From Panulirus ornatus (taxonomy: Eukaryota; Arthropoda; Malacostraca; Decapoda; Palinuridae), in NCBI RefSeq assembly GCF_036320965.1, contig NC_092239.1:622820-686819 (forward strand): a stretch of 64,000 bases of DNA, written 5' to 3'. This document shows, one piece after another, positions 11,620 through 24,260 of this stretch; position 1 is the first letter of the stretch, and every line of letters starts with the position of its first letter. The translations under genes were made by a program, and so were the position numbers. The notes beneath the pieces are model-generated. The model made no database searches, was not told the origin of the DNA, and saw only the letters and a list, made by a program, of their open reading frames with translations.

Positions 11620-11622
<3 letters not shown>
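11498..11622 (+). repeat. Penelope-like 3' pseudo-LTR arm
   Basis: It begins at 'gttgccagacttggcgtcc' and contains CTAGCTACGTCTCTTCG, CTCCCCTGATGATGTGATT and AAGTGCACTTGGGAA. It is a direct copy of the right palindrome arm at 10956-11080, so the GIY-YIG remnant is flanked by direct repeats. Confidence 0.7.

Positions 11623-11663
<41 letters not shown>
11622..11663. repeat. (GT)n microsatellite
   Basis: About 21 GT units at the end of the Penelope-like arm. Confidence 0.97.
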
Positions 11664-11667
<4 letters not shown>

Positions 11668-11989
11668 TCATTCATTATGACAAAATGTGTTACTCGGGTT
11701 GACGAATAAACACAGGGAGAACATCCGTGTTTTATCCATACTTATCAACACACCAAAGAGGTCACATCAACAACCTACATATATCAAACAAGTATGATCA
11801 CAATACCAAAGCTGCCGGGTGGGAGGAAGGCAGGTGCTAAACCCAGCAGCAGCTGCGGGCCCAGCCTTGTGTGACCCGCGCGACACCCTTATATGTCAGG
11901 GTCACCAGGCACCGAAAAATGGTTGGTGCAAGGAGTATGTTGACCGGAACGAGAGACAACGCTACTGTCACTACTACTGCTGTCGCTAC
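11664..11989. other. Unassigned sequence
   Basis: A GC-richer stretch at 11810-11990 has open frames on both strands but no recognisable motif. The frames run into the trinucleotide repeat. Confidence 0.35.
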
Positions 11990-12095
11990 CATTGTTCGCA
12001 CTGCTGCTGTCCTCATTGCTACTACTGCTGTTGCTGCTGATGTTGTCACTGCTTCTTCTGCTGTTGCTGCTGATGTCGTCACTGTTGCAGGGTCA
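11990..12095. repeat. Imperfect trinucleotide (CTG/TAC-type) repeat
   Basis: TGCTGCTGTC, CTACTACTGCTG and TTGCTGCTGATG-type triplets repeat imperfectly. The Ala/Thr/Val-rich or Cys-rich translations come from the repeat itself. Confidence 0.75.
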
Positions 12096-12324
12096 CTCTA
12101 GTTCCCATCCATCATCAGAGACCCTTCAGGTTCTTCAGCTCCTGTAGCACTTGTTAATGATCCACGGATAAGTGAAGGAGGAAGTAGTGTGAGGACGTTT
12201 GGTCCAATCAGCCAACTAGACAGCCAGTCAACTATGCTCTAGATGAGTCAGTGATAAACCAGCGCGGTAGAGGGCAGTAGTGGCAACGGTTGAACCAGTG
12301 ATACCACCCACCACCTGATCAATA

Positions 12325-12414
12325 ATGTCAACATCCGGTGGACGAGGAAAGGTCGACCGTGCTTCCCTGGCGTTTGGCTACTCAACTTCCGGAGGCTGCC
12401 TGCTCATTCGGGAG
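12325..12414 (+). CDS. Candidate first coding exon, unrecognised
   Basis: An ATG in acceptable context (CAATAATGTC) opens 30 codons, starting MSTSGGRGKVDRASLAFGYS and ending CLLIRE, then a 5' splice site GAG|GTGAGG at phase 0. Gly/Ser content and C/G third positions are unlike the surrounding AT-rich sequence. The frame stays open beyond the donor to 12549, where the translation loses quality. I recognise no family. It is a prediction from start, composition and donor only. Confidence 0.3.
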
Positions 12415-13051
12415 GTGAGGGTGTATAGTAATACTGCTATGCCTGATTTTCAGGAGTTCCTGGTTAACCAGATATGTCTGAACATGATGACAAGCCAAGT
12501 TACCCGAGTAACCTTGATTATCCAGAAAGAGTTACTAAAAGGTATCTGATTATCTGGAGTGTTTTTTTTCAACGTTAAAAACTGTTTTATAGTATAAGTA
12601 AGCCGTAAGTTCTATGGGAGATCATCATAATTGAAGAAATTACAGGAAAAAGTTTAGATGCAGTAAATGCCAATATGGTAAAAAAACAAACTAACAGGTA
12701 ACTGGAGAACTGACGCGAGATAACATCGAAATGTTTCAACGCTGAGCTATTCCTTCAACTGAGTTTGCACTTCAGAAGGTGCTCTCAAGTTTGCATGACA
12801 TTCAAAGGTAAAGAGAAGGATAAACTTAAGCTTAACGGAAGGATATAACCACGAAATGTCAAAATATCTTTTAGAATGGTCTTTAAAAATGCCCGTAAAT
12901 AACTAATACATCCATAGGTTTTTTCTGTATAAATAAAACTAAACAATTGGAAGGTTCCCAGTGACTGAAGGATCGCTAATGTCACACCAACATCCCAAAG
13001 GGGTGAAGTGAAACATCCATTAAACTACCACTCTCACCCCAGGAAATGTGA
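12415..13051. other. No recognisable feature
   Basis: Would be intron if the exon at 12325 is real. Nothing else supported. Confidence 0.35.
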
Positions 13052-13084
13052 TGTAACGGACCTCCATGGTGTATCGGTTAGTGT
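13052..13084 (+). mobile_element. tRNA-like A-box fragment (SINE head)
   Basis: CTCCATGGTGTATCGGTTAG followed by TGTTCCTAACGC resembles the A-box end of a tRNA gene (TRGYNNANNGG type) and the head of the SINE at 62930. No B box follows. Sequence turns directly into a CR1-like relic. Confidence 0.4.
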
Positions 13085-14110
13085 TCCTAACGCTTAAAAA
13101 CAGAAATCATTGTGTTGCATCAGATGGTAAGGTGAATAAATGGGTAGGAGCAGCATGTCAGGTACCACAGGCATCGGTCCTTGGCCCCATTCTCTCCATA
13201 ATCTTTACTAATGATCTACAGACAGGACTAACCTCAAAAGATCTCTTAAGTTTGCCGAGACGCAAAACAAGGGTGGAACGCCACATCCAAACACGATTAT
13301 ATAAGATGAAATAATGTTGACAAGTTATTTGATTGTTCAGAGACAAATCTACATTACACCACCGAGAAATGTGACGAGAAGCACATCGGTAATACGATCA
13401 TGTATGAAAGTAAAATGTTTATAAAAACATTATCACTATCGGCTGAAGAGAGGGATCTTATCCTTATTATCAATATCGACACTGTGTAAAGAAAACAAAG
13501 TCTTATTGTGAGAATCTATAACAAATTGAATGATAACATTCACAGCCAGAACTCAACATACAAGACCCAGAAACAATATGTACTTTACATAATGCGATGG
13601 TCAGACCTCATATCGAATAATTTATGCAGATTTGGTCACTTGATTATCAGATAGACAAACATATGTGAGTCCAGAGTAGACCCACCAGACTCATATAGGG
13701 GTTGTGAGACAAGGTGTGCACGGAAACTCAGATAACCTTTCTCTTGCAGTACGAATGAAGACTAAGAAACGATCTCATACATGTTCATAAACAGTTATAG
13801 AACACTGACAAAATCACTCACGAGGGTATGTTTCATATGTAAGACCACCTGGTTACCTGATACATCGGTAGTGAAATTACCAAGAAAGAGGTGCTATATA
13901 AGAGAGAATAGATAGATGCATATGTTATAGAAGTGAGAAAAGATAGATGCATGCTATAGAAGTGAGAAAAGATATTGCAATAGAAAGGTAATTATACGCT
14001 TGGAAAACTACCCTATGATAGCGTTAGTGCATAGTTCGAACATTCATAAAAAGCGACTATATAATAATGTAGAAAAAATCCAGTACGTTTGACTTTTTCT
14101 TTCTTTCGAA
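13085..14110 (+). pseudogene. CR1/L2-like LINE, RT C-terminal region, degraded
   Basis: With frameshifts, the translation gives VASDGKVNKWVGAACQVPQA followed by SVLGPILSIIFTND (consensus GVPQGSVLGPLLFLIYINDL), then a long stretch resembling the CR1 tail: a VRPHIE-type block at about 13600, QSRPTRLI, RLRNDLIHVHKQL-type and KITHEGMF segments, and a final degraded arginine-rich end near 14100. Many stops are present. A local ~34-bp duplication (GATAGATGCATATGTTATAG) lies at 13905-13985. It is clearly an old element. Confidence 0.6.
13900..13985. repeat. Short tandem duplication, ~34 bp
   Basis: GATAGATGCAT, TATAGAAGTGAGAAAAGATA is repeated two to three times within the CR1-like relic. Confidence 0.7.
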
Positions 14111-14250
14111 CGAACAAGTAGGACGCTTTCAACAGATAACCTCGTTACAATCCAACAGGTCTGTTACATATTCTCTTATACATTCTCATATAACTTGAGC
14201 AAATTGTTTGCAATCATTTCACCCTTCACCGGTCTTCTGTCATCCTACAG

Positions 14251-14313
14251 CCACTGTATTTATCTCAAAGAATGGTATCGTGCGGAACAGACAGGCGGGG
14301 CCGCTTTGGGCAG
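14251..14313 (+). CDS. Candidate internal exon, 63 nt, phase 1-1
   Basis: The acceptor TCTTCTGTCATCCTACAG precedes an exon ending at the donor CAG|GTGAAC. It is 63 nt long with symmetric phase 1 and encodes TVFISKNGIVRNRQAGPLWA. The frame also continues open to 14435. Splice signals and length are plausible, but there is no family match, and chance is a real alternative. Confidence 0.28.
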
Positions 14314-16002
<1,689 letters not shown>

Positions 16003-16130
16003 GAAAACGACACACGAAGATTCAAGCACTTTCGTGATATTTCACATCTTTAGAAATAGTCAACATCCACCTAGGCATTCCTGAACATGTGAAATCATAC
16101 GAAAGCTCTTGAATCCTCGTGTTTCATTAT
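16003..16130. repeat. Inverted repeat, ~45-bp arms
   Basis: The arm CACACGAAGATTCAAGCACT then TTCGTGATATTTCACAT pairs with a downstream arm, ATGTGAAATCATACGAAAGC then TCTTGAATCCTCGTGTTTCA. Arms are about 80 percent paired with a ~35-nt loop. The architecture resembles the Penelope-like palindrome at 10795, but the sequence differs. Confidence 0.65.
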
Positions 16131-16144
16131 CCTAGTTTCTGCCG

Positions 16145-17470
<1,326 letters not shown>

Positions 17471-17489
17471 ATATATACATATATTCCTA

Positions 17490-17637
17490 TGCGTCCACGG
17501 GGAAAATAAAACACGAAAAGTTCCCAAGTGCACTTTCGTGTAATGATCACATCATCAGGGGAGGCACAAGAGAGAAATATAACAGTCAGTTGATATACAT
17601 CGAAGAGACGAAGCTAGGACGCCATTTTGGTAAACAT

Positions 17638-17640
<3 letters not shown>
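17490..17640 (-). mobile_element. Penelope-like pseudo-LTR arm, isolated
   Basis: CGAAAAGTTCCCAAGTGCAC, TAATGATCACATCATCAGGG, GAAGAGACGAAGCTAGGACG and CCATTTTGGTAAAC follow in order. Reverse complemented, this is the arm found at 10956-11080 and 11498-11622. No coding sequence accompanies it. It lies between two LINE copies and next to (AT)n. Confidence 0.7.

Positions 17641-17696
<56 letters not shown>
17641..17696. repeat. (AT)n microsatellite
   Basis: About 27 AT units, at the 5' truncation point of the next LINE copy. Confidence 0.98.
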
Positions 17697-17700
<4 letters not shown>

Positions 17701-18569
17701 GATGTGTGGAAGGCGAGAACATAATCTCGGAAAGCTAAAATGGGTGTTTGAAGGAATAGTGGTTCCAACAATGTTATATGGTTGCGAGGCGTGCGCTATA
17801 GATAGGGTTGTGCGGAGGAGAGTGGATCTGCAGGAAATGAGATGTTTGAGAACAATGTGTGGTGTGAGGTGGTTTGATCGAGTAAGTAATGAAACGGTAA
17901 GAGAGACGTGTGGTAATAAAAAGAGTGTGGTTGAGAGAGCAGAAGAGGGTGTTTTGAAATGGTTTGGTCACTTGGAGAGAATGAGTGAAGAACGATTGAC
18001 AAAGAGGATATAGGTGTCAGAGGTGGAAGGAACGAGAAGTGGGAGACCAAATTGGAGGTGGAAGGATGGAGCGAAAAAGATTTTGAGCGATCGGGGCTTG
18101 AACATGCAGGAGGGTGAAAGGCGTGCAAGGACTAGAGTGAATTGGAACGATGCGATATGTCGGTGTCGACGTGCTATCAATGGATTGAACCAGGTCATGT
18201 GAAGCGTCTGGGATAAACCATGGACAGTTTTGTGGGGCCTGGATATGGAAAGGGAGCTGTGGTTTCGTTGCATTATACATGGCAGCTAGAGACTGAACGT
18301 GAACGAATGTGGCCTTTGTTGTCTTTTTCTAGCGCTACCTTGCAGTAAGTATGAATTATGTACATGTGTATATATGTATATGTCTCTGTATGTATATATA
18401 TGTATACATTGAAATGTATAAGTATGTATATGTACGTGTGTGGACGTGTATGTATACAAATATATATATATATATATATGTGTATGCGGGTTTCTTCTGC
18501 CATTCTTTCGTCTGTTTCCTTGCGCTACCTCGCTAACGCGGGAGACAGCGACAAAGTATAATAAATGAA

Positions 18570-18572
<3 letters not shown>
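17697..18572 (+). mobile_element. RTE-like LINE, 5'-truncated, long 3' UTR form, second copy
   Basis: It starts at 'gatgtgtggaaggcgagaac'. A 2-nt deletion near 17742 (MGMF to MGVF region) shifts the frame, and a TAT-to-TAG change at about 18011 stops it within KRIYVSEVEG. It then reads to CRCRRAINGLNQVM and TGA at 18200. The CGA form is present, again with the long 3' UTR (18203-18572) and both GCGCTACC boxes. It ends at GACAGCGACAAAGTATAATA and (AT)n. Confidence 0.9.

Positions 18573-18602
<30 letters not shown>
18572..18602. repeat. (AT)n microsatellite
   Basis: Short AT tract between the LINE tail and the next LINE-derived repeat. Confidence 0.97.
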
Positions 18603-18606
<4 letters not shown>

Positions 18607-18843
18607 GGGGATAGGGGAGAAGGAATACTTCCCACGTATTCCCTGCGTGTCGTAGAAGGCGACTAAAAGGGAAGGGAGCGGGGGGCTGGAAATCCTCCCC
18701 TCTCGTTTTTTTTCTTTTTTTTTTTTTTTTTAATTTTCCAAAAGAAGGAACAGAGAAGGGGGCCAGGTGAGGGTATTCCCTCAAAGGCCCAGTCCTCTGT
18801 TCTTAACGCTACCTCGCTATCGGGGGAAATGCCGAATAGTATG

Positions 18844-18858
<15 letters not shown>
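18602..18858 (+). mobile_element. ~240-bp LINE-derived non-autonomous repeat, copy 2
   Basis: ATCCCTGGGGATAGGGGAGA head, CCCTGCGTGTCGTAGAAGGC, GGGAGCGGGGGGCTGG, a long T run, GGGGGCCAGGTGAGGGTATT, then CGCTACCTCGCTATCGGGGG and GCCGAATAGTATGAAAA. It lies directly downstream of a LINE tail in the same orientation. Confidence 0.88.

Positions 18859-18902
<44 letters not shown>
18859..18902. repeat. (AT)n microsatellite
   Basis: About 22 AT units, the tail of the preceding repeat. Confidence 0.98.
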
Positions 18903-18905
<3 letters not shown>

Positions 18906-19785
18906 TGAGAGACAAAGACAAGAATTCGATGCTGTGGTATGAATGCAGACAACATTCACACACGACGATATACTTTCAATCTACCTTTGAAATGGTGTTA
19001 TTTGATTTACAACTAAACAATTCATTTGGGTCATTTCCTCACAAAGAAAGTTATGGAAATTCCAGTTGGAGCAGGAAAATAAAGATAATATTTCATCTGG
19101 ATGAGCAAATACTCCAGAAAGATACGAGATTGACGAACGAAAATACTGGAAATTATCGTACATGAGCAGTCTGTGGGCAGCTGGCCGACTGCACCTGTAG
19201 TTTCGCATCCTTGCCTCTCACTGGCTATTGAGCTGTGGCAGACACGTGCTACTAGCCAATCAGAGCAGGTGTACTTTCGAGCAGTGACAGCACACCAATT
19301 ATCACAGTTCCTGTATAACAGTCAGGTCGAACAACGACTTACATGATAGTGGCCTCGCGGTAGAACTGGCCAAGCTGCACTATAATGTGCTTAAACAGAA
19401 CTATGTAATTTCAGTAATTCTGAAATGTCATTATTCACGGTCAGAGGAATAGTTATCTTACTTCAGCCCTGATTGTCAGGCATCACAACACGGAGGCCAC
19501 CATCTAATTATTCTCTAACACCTGCCCGCTCTCAATGTCAACAGGTAAATGCATCAAATCTCTTGTCTTTACCAATACATTTTTTCAATAATTCTAGGAG
19601 TGAAGACCAGTTGAATGTTCAATAAAACCACTTCATTGAAAGATAGAGTTATGATGATATACTTATAAACCGAAGTAAATATGGATCATCGAATATACGG
19701 GAGTATATGCACAAACATACATAAACTCTACATTGCCTGCGGACTACACACTTTTCTTGTTACATCTTGCATGTTTTAGAGGCCT
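18903..19785. other. No gene; CCAAT/TATA-like sites at 19253-19318
   Basis: No coding feature. A good CCAAT box (TAGCCAATCAGAG, about 19253-19265) lies 58 bp upstream of TATAA at 19314. A second CACCAATTA lies at 19292. This spacing could be a pol II promoter, but no open frame follows. Weak evidence. Confidence 0.2.
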
Positions 19786-20215
19786 GGCAGTGGAGAGTCT
19801 GCTGGAGGCAGAGGCCCTAGTGGGGCACCAAATTCCCCTTCCTCAACTGCTTACTATTCTGTACCCCTGCCCATTATTGTCGCCTTCCAACGCCCTAGCT
19901 TTGCCACAGTAGCCTCCCTATCACTAGTCACCAACGGGCAAATGTCTCCACCGACTCATAAAGTTCCACCTCCCCAGCTTCTCTGGTCACACTTAAACAC
20001 TCCAGTCTCCCCACCAACACACTGTTCCCCACCATACCAATGTCACCCACTATCAAAACCTCAACACCACTCAAACACTTCCTCCACACTCTGTGCCGCC
20101 CACACCACCCAGACCCTCCGTAGCTCAAACATCCTAACTAACTCCGCTTTCTTATCCACCACCTGAGTATTCCTAACAACTGACAACCCTCACCTCTATC
20201 AAGCATTCCTAAACT
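19786..20215. other. Pyrimidine-rich stretch, unrecognised
   Basis: Strongly C/T-biased on the plus strand. A minus-strand open stretch at 19928-20128 (LIVGDIGMVGNSVLVGRLEC, then TREAGEVELYESVETFAR) looks somewhat protein-like, but I recognise nothing. It directly precedes an RTE-like LINE fragment. Confidence 0.3.
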
Positions 20216-20760
20216 TAGTGAGAAATAGAAAAACAAATGGATTTGTATGTAGCATTTATGGATCTGGAGAAGGCATATGATAGAGTTGATAGAGATGCTC
20301 TGTGGAAGGTATTAAGAGTATATGGTGTGGGAGGCTAGTTGCTAGAAGCAGTGAAAAGTTTTAATCGCGGATGTAAGGCATGTGTACAAGTAGGAAGAAA
20401 GGAAAATGTTTGGTTCCCAGTGAGCGGAGGTTTGCGACAGGGGTGCGTGATGTTTCCATGGTTATTTGATTTGTTTATGGATGGGGTTGTTAGGGAGGTG
20501 AATGCAAGTTTTGGAGAGAGGGGCAAGTATGCAGTCTGTTGTGGATGAGAGAGCTTGGGATGTGAATCAGTTGTTGTTCGCTGATGATACATCGCTGGTG
20601 GCTGATTCGGGTGAGAAACTGCAGAAGCTGGTGACTGAGTTTGGTAAAGTGTGTGAAAGAAGAAAGCTGAGAGTAAATGTGAATAAGAGCAAGGTTATTA
20701 GGTACAGTAGGGTTGAGGGACGAGTCAATTGGGAGGTACGTTTGAATGGAAAAAAACAAG
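20216..20760 (+). pseudogene. RTE-like LINE, RT core fragment
   Basis: It covers the catalytic RT segment: QMDLYVAFMDLEKAYDRVDR (first catalytic Asp), GLRQGCVMFPWLFDLFM and [20 protein letters not shown] (FADD), then [24 protein letters not shown] stop follows GVGG, and a 2-nt deletion in the NARVLERG region shifts the frame. Both ends are truncated and the copy has no 3' UTR. It diverges from the 36062 copy by scattered substitutions (SLV for ALV, FPW for SPW). Confidence 0.9.
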
Positions 20761-20799
20761 ACAGGATTTTAAGATCCTCCAAAAATCGTAAATATTTTC

Positions 20800-20862
20800 T
20801 CGGTTTTTTTTTCTATATCTTTATATATTTTCTATATCTATATATTTTTCTATATCTCAATC
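20800..20862. repeat. Short ~20-bp T/A-rich tandem repeat
   Basis: TTTTCTATATCTTTATATA-like units repeat about three times. Confidence 0.7.
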
Positions 20863-21029
20863 AATGTCCGGCCTTGATGTGGACTTTTGTTGGTTAATGG
20901 AGCTTCGAACGTATGAATGATGGAAAACACTTTCACAAACAAAGCAAAAATCTCTGGATGATGTGATAAGATTATCTTACCACTCACTTGAGGATAGACT
21001 GTAAAAGAAAGGAGAAATCTAAGGTGTTG

Positions 21030-21110
21030 CGACAAGGTGACGAGTAAAGCCTGAACTCGGGACTCTACTCCTGACTTAACGACCACCACTGAGCTACGGT
21101 CATATCTTAG
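21030..21110 (-). other. tRNA-like sequence (degenerate)
   Basis: Reverse complement reads GACCGTAGCTCAGTGGTGG with a perfect A box (TAGCTCAGTGG). About 35 nt later comes CCGAGTTCAGGCTTTACTCG, a weak B box in a stem-loop. The cloverleaf is not complete, so this is more likely a tRNA-derived SINE relic than a tRNA gene. Confidence 0.35.
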
Positions 21111-21894
21111 GTTCACGCGATCGTGTAGGAAAGTTGTTCGAACGTTTCTTTTGTTTCCATCTGCATCAGGTTGACTTTGTTAGTATCATGGAAAAGGCTG
21201 TCGTATGAGAGTTGTCGTATGTATTACCGTTACGCCTACCACTACCTACAGAATTATTTTGTTTGTCTAAGAGCACGAATAACAACGAATAGAAAACGAT
21301 TCGAATTTTTCAGACTTCCATCAGGCTCATTCCTTTACGCGACTTAGTCTATAGAATGATAAAAGAAATCAATAATTAGGCCTAACTTCTAAACACTTTA
21401 CATCTGGTAGCTCTACGTGAATAAGTACGCGGAAAACGTCCAATGATGATGATAGAAGTATGCCAAATGATAAATTGTCAACTTGGTCCAAAAACTGGCA
21501 AATAAAACAAAAAGTAACAAGGCAAGTGAGGAAAGTTGAACTAAAGTCAAACTTTTCTTCCTGTTGGAACGGAGAGTCGGGTGGTGACCTGATCGAGTTC
21601 TGTTTTGAGGGATAGATTTAAGAACATTACCAGTAGTGTGGTGGTTACTGTAGCTGACTATGAGCCATACACGGGCCCAACGCGCTTCCTGAGCGCATCA
21701 GTCGGCCCACATGTCGTCTTGTGGACGAGAATACGCTTGTAGTTTATTTCCCTGACATGATCAGCGTTGCCTTGCATTACATTTGCTCCTCAGCTTTCGT
21801 CACAGATATAACATGTGAAAGTGTTTTTGTATTAGCGTCTGCATCTTGGAGTCACTTGTTAGCCTCGTTCCTTTTTACAGGACAACTTATCGAG
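21111..21894. other. No recognisable feature
   Basis: Nothing supported. An open frame at 21721-22113 has no recognisable motif and runs through the degenerate repeat below. Confidence 0.4.
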
Positions 21895-21998
21895 TTCCAG
21901 CAGGAACTCTCGACACACTTTCTTGTACATTCCTTGACACACTTTTCAAGACATCTTTCAACATACTTTCGAGTACAACCCACGGCACACTTTCCTTT
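21895..21998. repeat. Degenerate ~23-bp tandem repeat
   Basis: CTCGACACACTTTCTTGTAC, CTTGACACACTTTTCAAGAC, CTTTCAACATACTTTCGAGT and CACGGCACACTTTCC are four diverged units. Confidence 0.55.
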
Positions 21999-22139
21999 CA
22001 CTGCTTGCCATACTACTTGTAACTGTAGCTGGAGGATAACCCGTCCAATCAGGATCTTCTTCAAGTACTCCTACAACCACACACCTGCAGGTCCCTCACC
22101 ACCACAAGCCTGAAGGTCCCCCTTCCACCACACACCACC

Positions 22140-23270
22140 ACATGCCTATCTCTACGTAACCCACAATCAAACAGTCCTTCCTAGAACTTCTCCATCCTTT
22201 TCGGCAGGGTTTTTCCTCTCATCCTAAATCTTCCGATTCTTGTCTACTCTTCTCCATTTACACTTGACCAATCTCTCTAGCTGCATATAGTGTTTAGGCA
22301 TGACCATTCCTCCCGAGAAACTATTCTCAGAGTTTATCAAACTCTGCCTCGATGAAATTTTTCTTTAAACTGATTCTGTCTGTCCTCCATATCTCACGTT
22401 CACTTCACAAAAAACCAGTCCCGAGCGTCTGCAGTGTATTAGTCATGCGGTTGATTTGGATCAATGCACATTTGCATCTGTGTGGTACATTGGACCACAC
22501 TTCCCCAGAACCATCATAATTCTTAGAGTTTTTCTCATCGCTTTCTATAACCTTTAGCTCTTCATCGCAACTCACTTCTTCAAAATATCAAAGGATGTCA
22601 TCAAATGCATTAAACACGAAGCCTTTAAGCCTCTCCATGAATAAATTCCCACATAGCTTGTCTCTGATGTTGTAAAATCATATTAATTTAAATCGGGTTC
22701 TTAACATAGTACTCCACATCTTCAGCCAACCTGCCGGTGTGTTGCTGAATTCCAAGCGACCGTATCGGGCACACAAGTCAGCATACTCAACCACACCAGA
22801 ACTGCAGTGACCATAAGTACTTCTTCCATATTCATATCAATTGATTAGTTTTACGTGAATATACCATGTATAGGGCAGTGTTTTAAGACTCTCCAGCAGT
22901 CGATAGCTATTAAACCTAGTAACATGCGGCCACATCTATTTTTCCAATAACATAATGAATGAAGAGTTAAAAAACAAGAGATTCCTATTTTGTTTAACCG
23001 TCTATAAGCTTAGGCCGTTCATTCCTCTAGCAGTTCTGACACATGACCTATCTAACGCAAACAATTCATCGCCTCTGAGAGTAACCTTTTTCACATTCCA
23101 CAACGTTTCTGTTTCTGCTGTGTAGAGGGCTGTTTGCTGGTGCATGAACAGCTGGTGTAGGCATCCCTCCTGTCTTCCTAGAATGTATCATGCCATCAAC
23201 AATACAAAGATCTGTCTCATGTAAGATTCCACTTTGATAAGACCCGGGCTTTATCTCTCGTCACAATTCA
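22140..23270 (-). pseudogene. Possible old LINE relic (minus strand)
   Basis: On the minus strand a segment near 23000-23140 reads ALYTAETETLWNVKKVTL then DELFALDRSCVRTARGM, which resembles the LLYGAETW...AFEMRCLR block found after the RT core in RTE/R-type LINEs. The preceding GRQEGCLHQLF-type stretch is in another frame. The rest is too decayed to place. It differs from the main RTE-like family here. Tentative. Confidence 0.3.
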
Positions 23271-24080
23271 TAAGTTTTTGATTCTGTTAGTTGCCATCTT
23301 TTGTTTTCATACTTTGAGTGTTGTGATCTTTATTTCGAATGCCTTATACTCATGTTCATCTTTCTATGGCACTTCCATACGCTCGTCTCTTAACTGTATG
23401 GAGGCATTATATTTCGTCAAGTTGCACGTCTTTCTTATCAATGAGCTGCGCATATGTGTTAGGAAAGAAATATAATTTTTTACTTTCCTCTTGCTTGAAA
23501 ACCTCCTTTAGGTTTCTGATGTTTACTTCTTAGTTATGATCTATTTATGTAAAATGGGGAGAGGTCTCCATTAGCAAAGCCTATCTTTTAAACTTTCACT
23601 TACTCTACTACGTCGAGTGCAGGAAAATTGAATTTAAGAATAAATATGTGAGGTACATATTGTATAGTGTTGTGTGTGAGATGAATAAAGTGTGTGTGTG
23701 CAGACTGAATGTGAGGCAGAAAAGAAATGCAGTTGTCTGGACCAAGAAAGGAAACTTAAAAAACTACTTTAGTGCTAGCTCTCTGTGCTGCCGTTGCTAA
23801 CCCTCCAGATATCCAAGTGGCAGTACCTTCATGGTCAGTTACTGTCTCCCACCTGCTACGCGGTGCCCCATAGTATGTGCCGCAGAGTTGATGCCCTACG
23901 TTGGTGACTAAGACCTGGCCGTTCACACACTCAGTGTTTCCACATGTCTGGAATTGTGGTGCAAACTCACCATTGCTACACTAAGGGAAGGATTCAGTAA
24001 GGTGCCACATTACTAGTCTCGGTCAGTACGTAGTAAAACAATCGATAAAAGTAAATAGCAATTTGTTGTCGTAGATGGTC

Positions 24081-24081
<1 letters not shown>
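23271..24081. other. No recognisable feature
   Basis: Nothing supported beyond weak open frames. Confidence 0.35.

Positions 24082-24116
<35 letters not shown>
24082..24116. repeat. (AC)n microsatellite
   Basis: About 17 AC units. Confidence 0.97.
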
Positions 24117-24119
24117 AGT

Positions 24120-24260
24120 ATGCATATATCGACCAATCCCGAGTGGAGGATGAGGTTAGGCTTGGGCCCGGCTGTAGCACCCGGGATTCGAACCCAGGTG
24201 GACCCGTTCTTGATTCATATTCATCGATGCTAATCACAACAGCAAGACAGCTCGTGTACG
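24120..24260 (-). mobile_element. tRNA-derived SINE, copy 2 (minus)
   Basis: Reverse complement contains GTGATTAGCATCGATGAATA, an A-box-like half, then CTGGGTTCGAATCCCGGGTG with a perfect B box (GGTTCGAATCC). A tail follows, CTAACCTCATCCTCC then GGGATTGGTCGATATA, colinear with the tail at 7430-7500. It is bounded by (AC)n. Confidence 0.6.

Noticed and set aside
11819..12101. Cys-rich or Ala/Thr-rich proteins at the trinucleotide repeat
   Set aside because: Two overlapping plus frames and one minus frame are all open because of the triplet repeat; no motif outside it.
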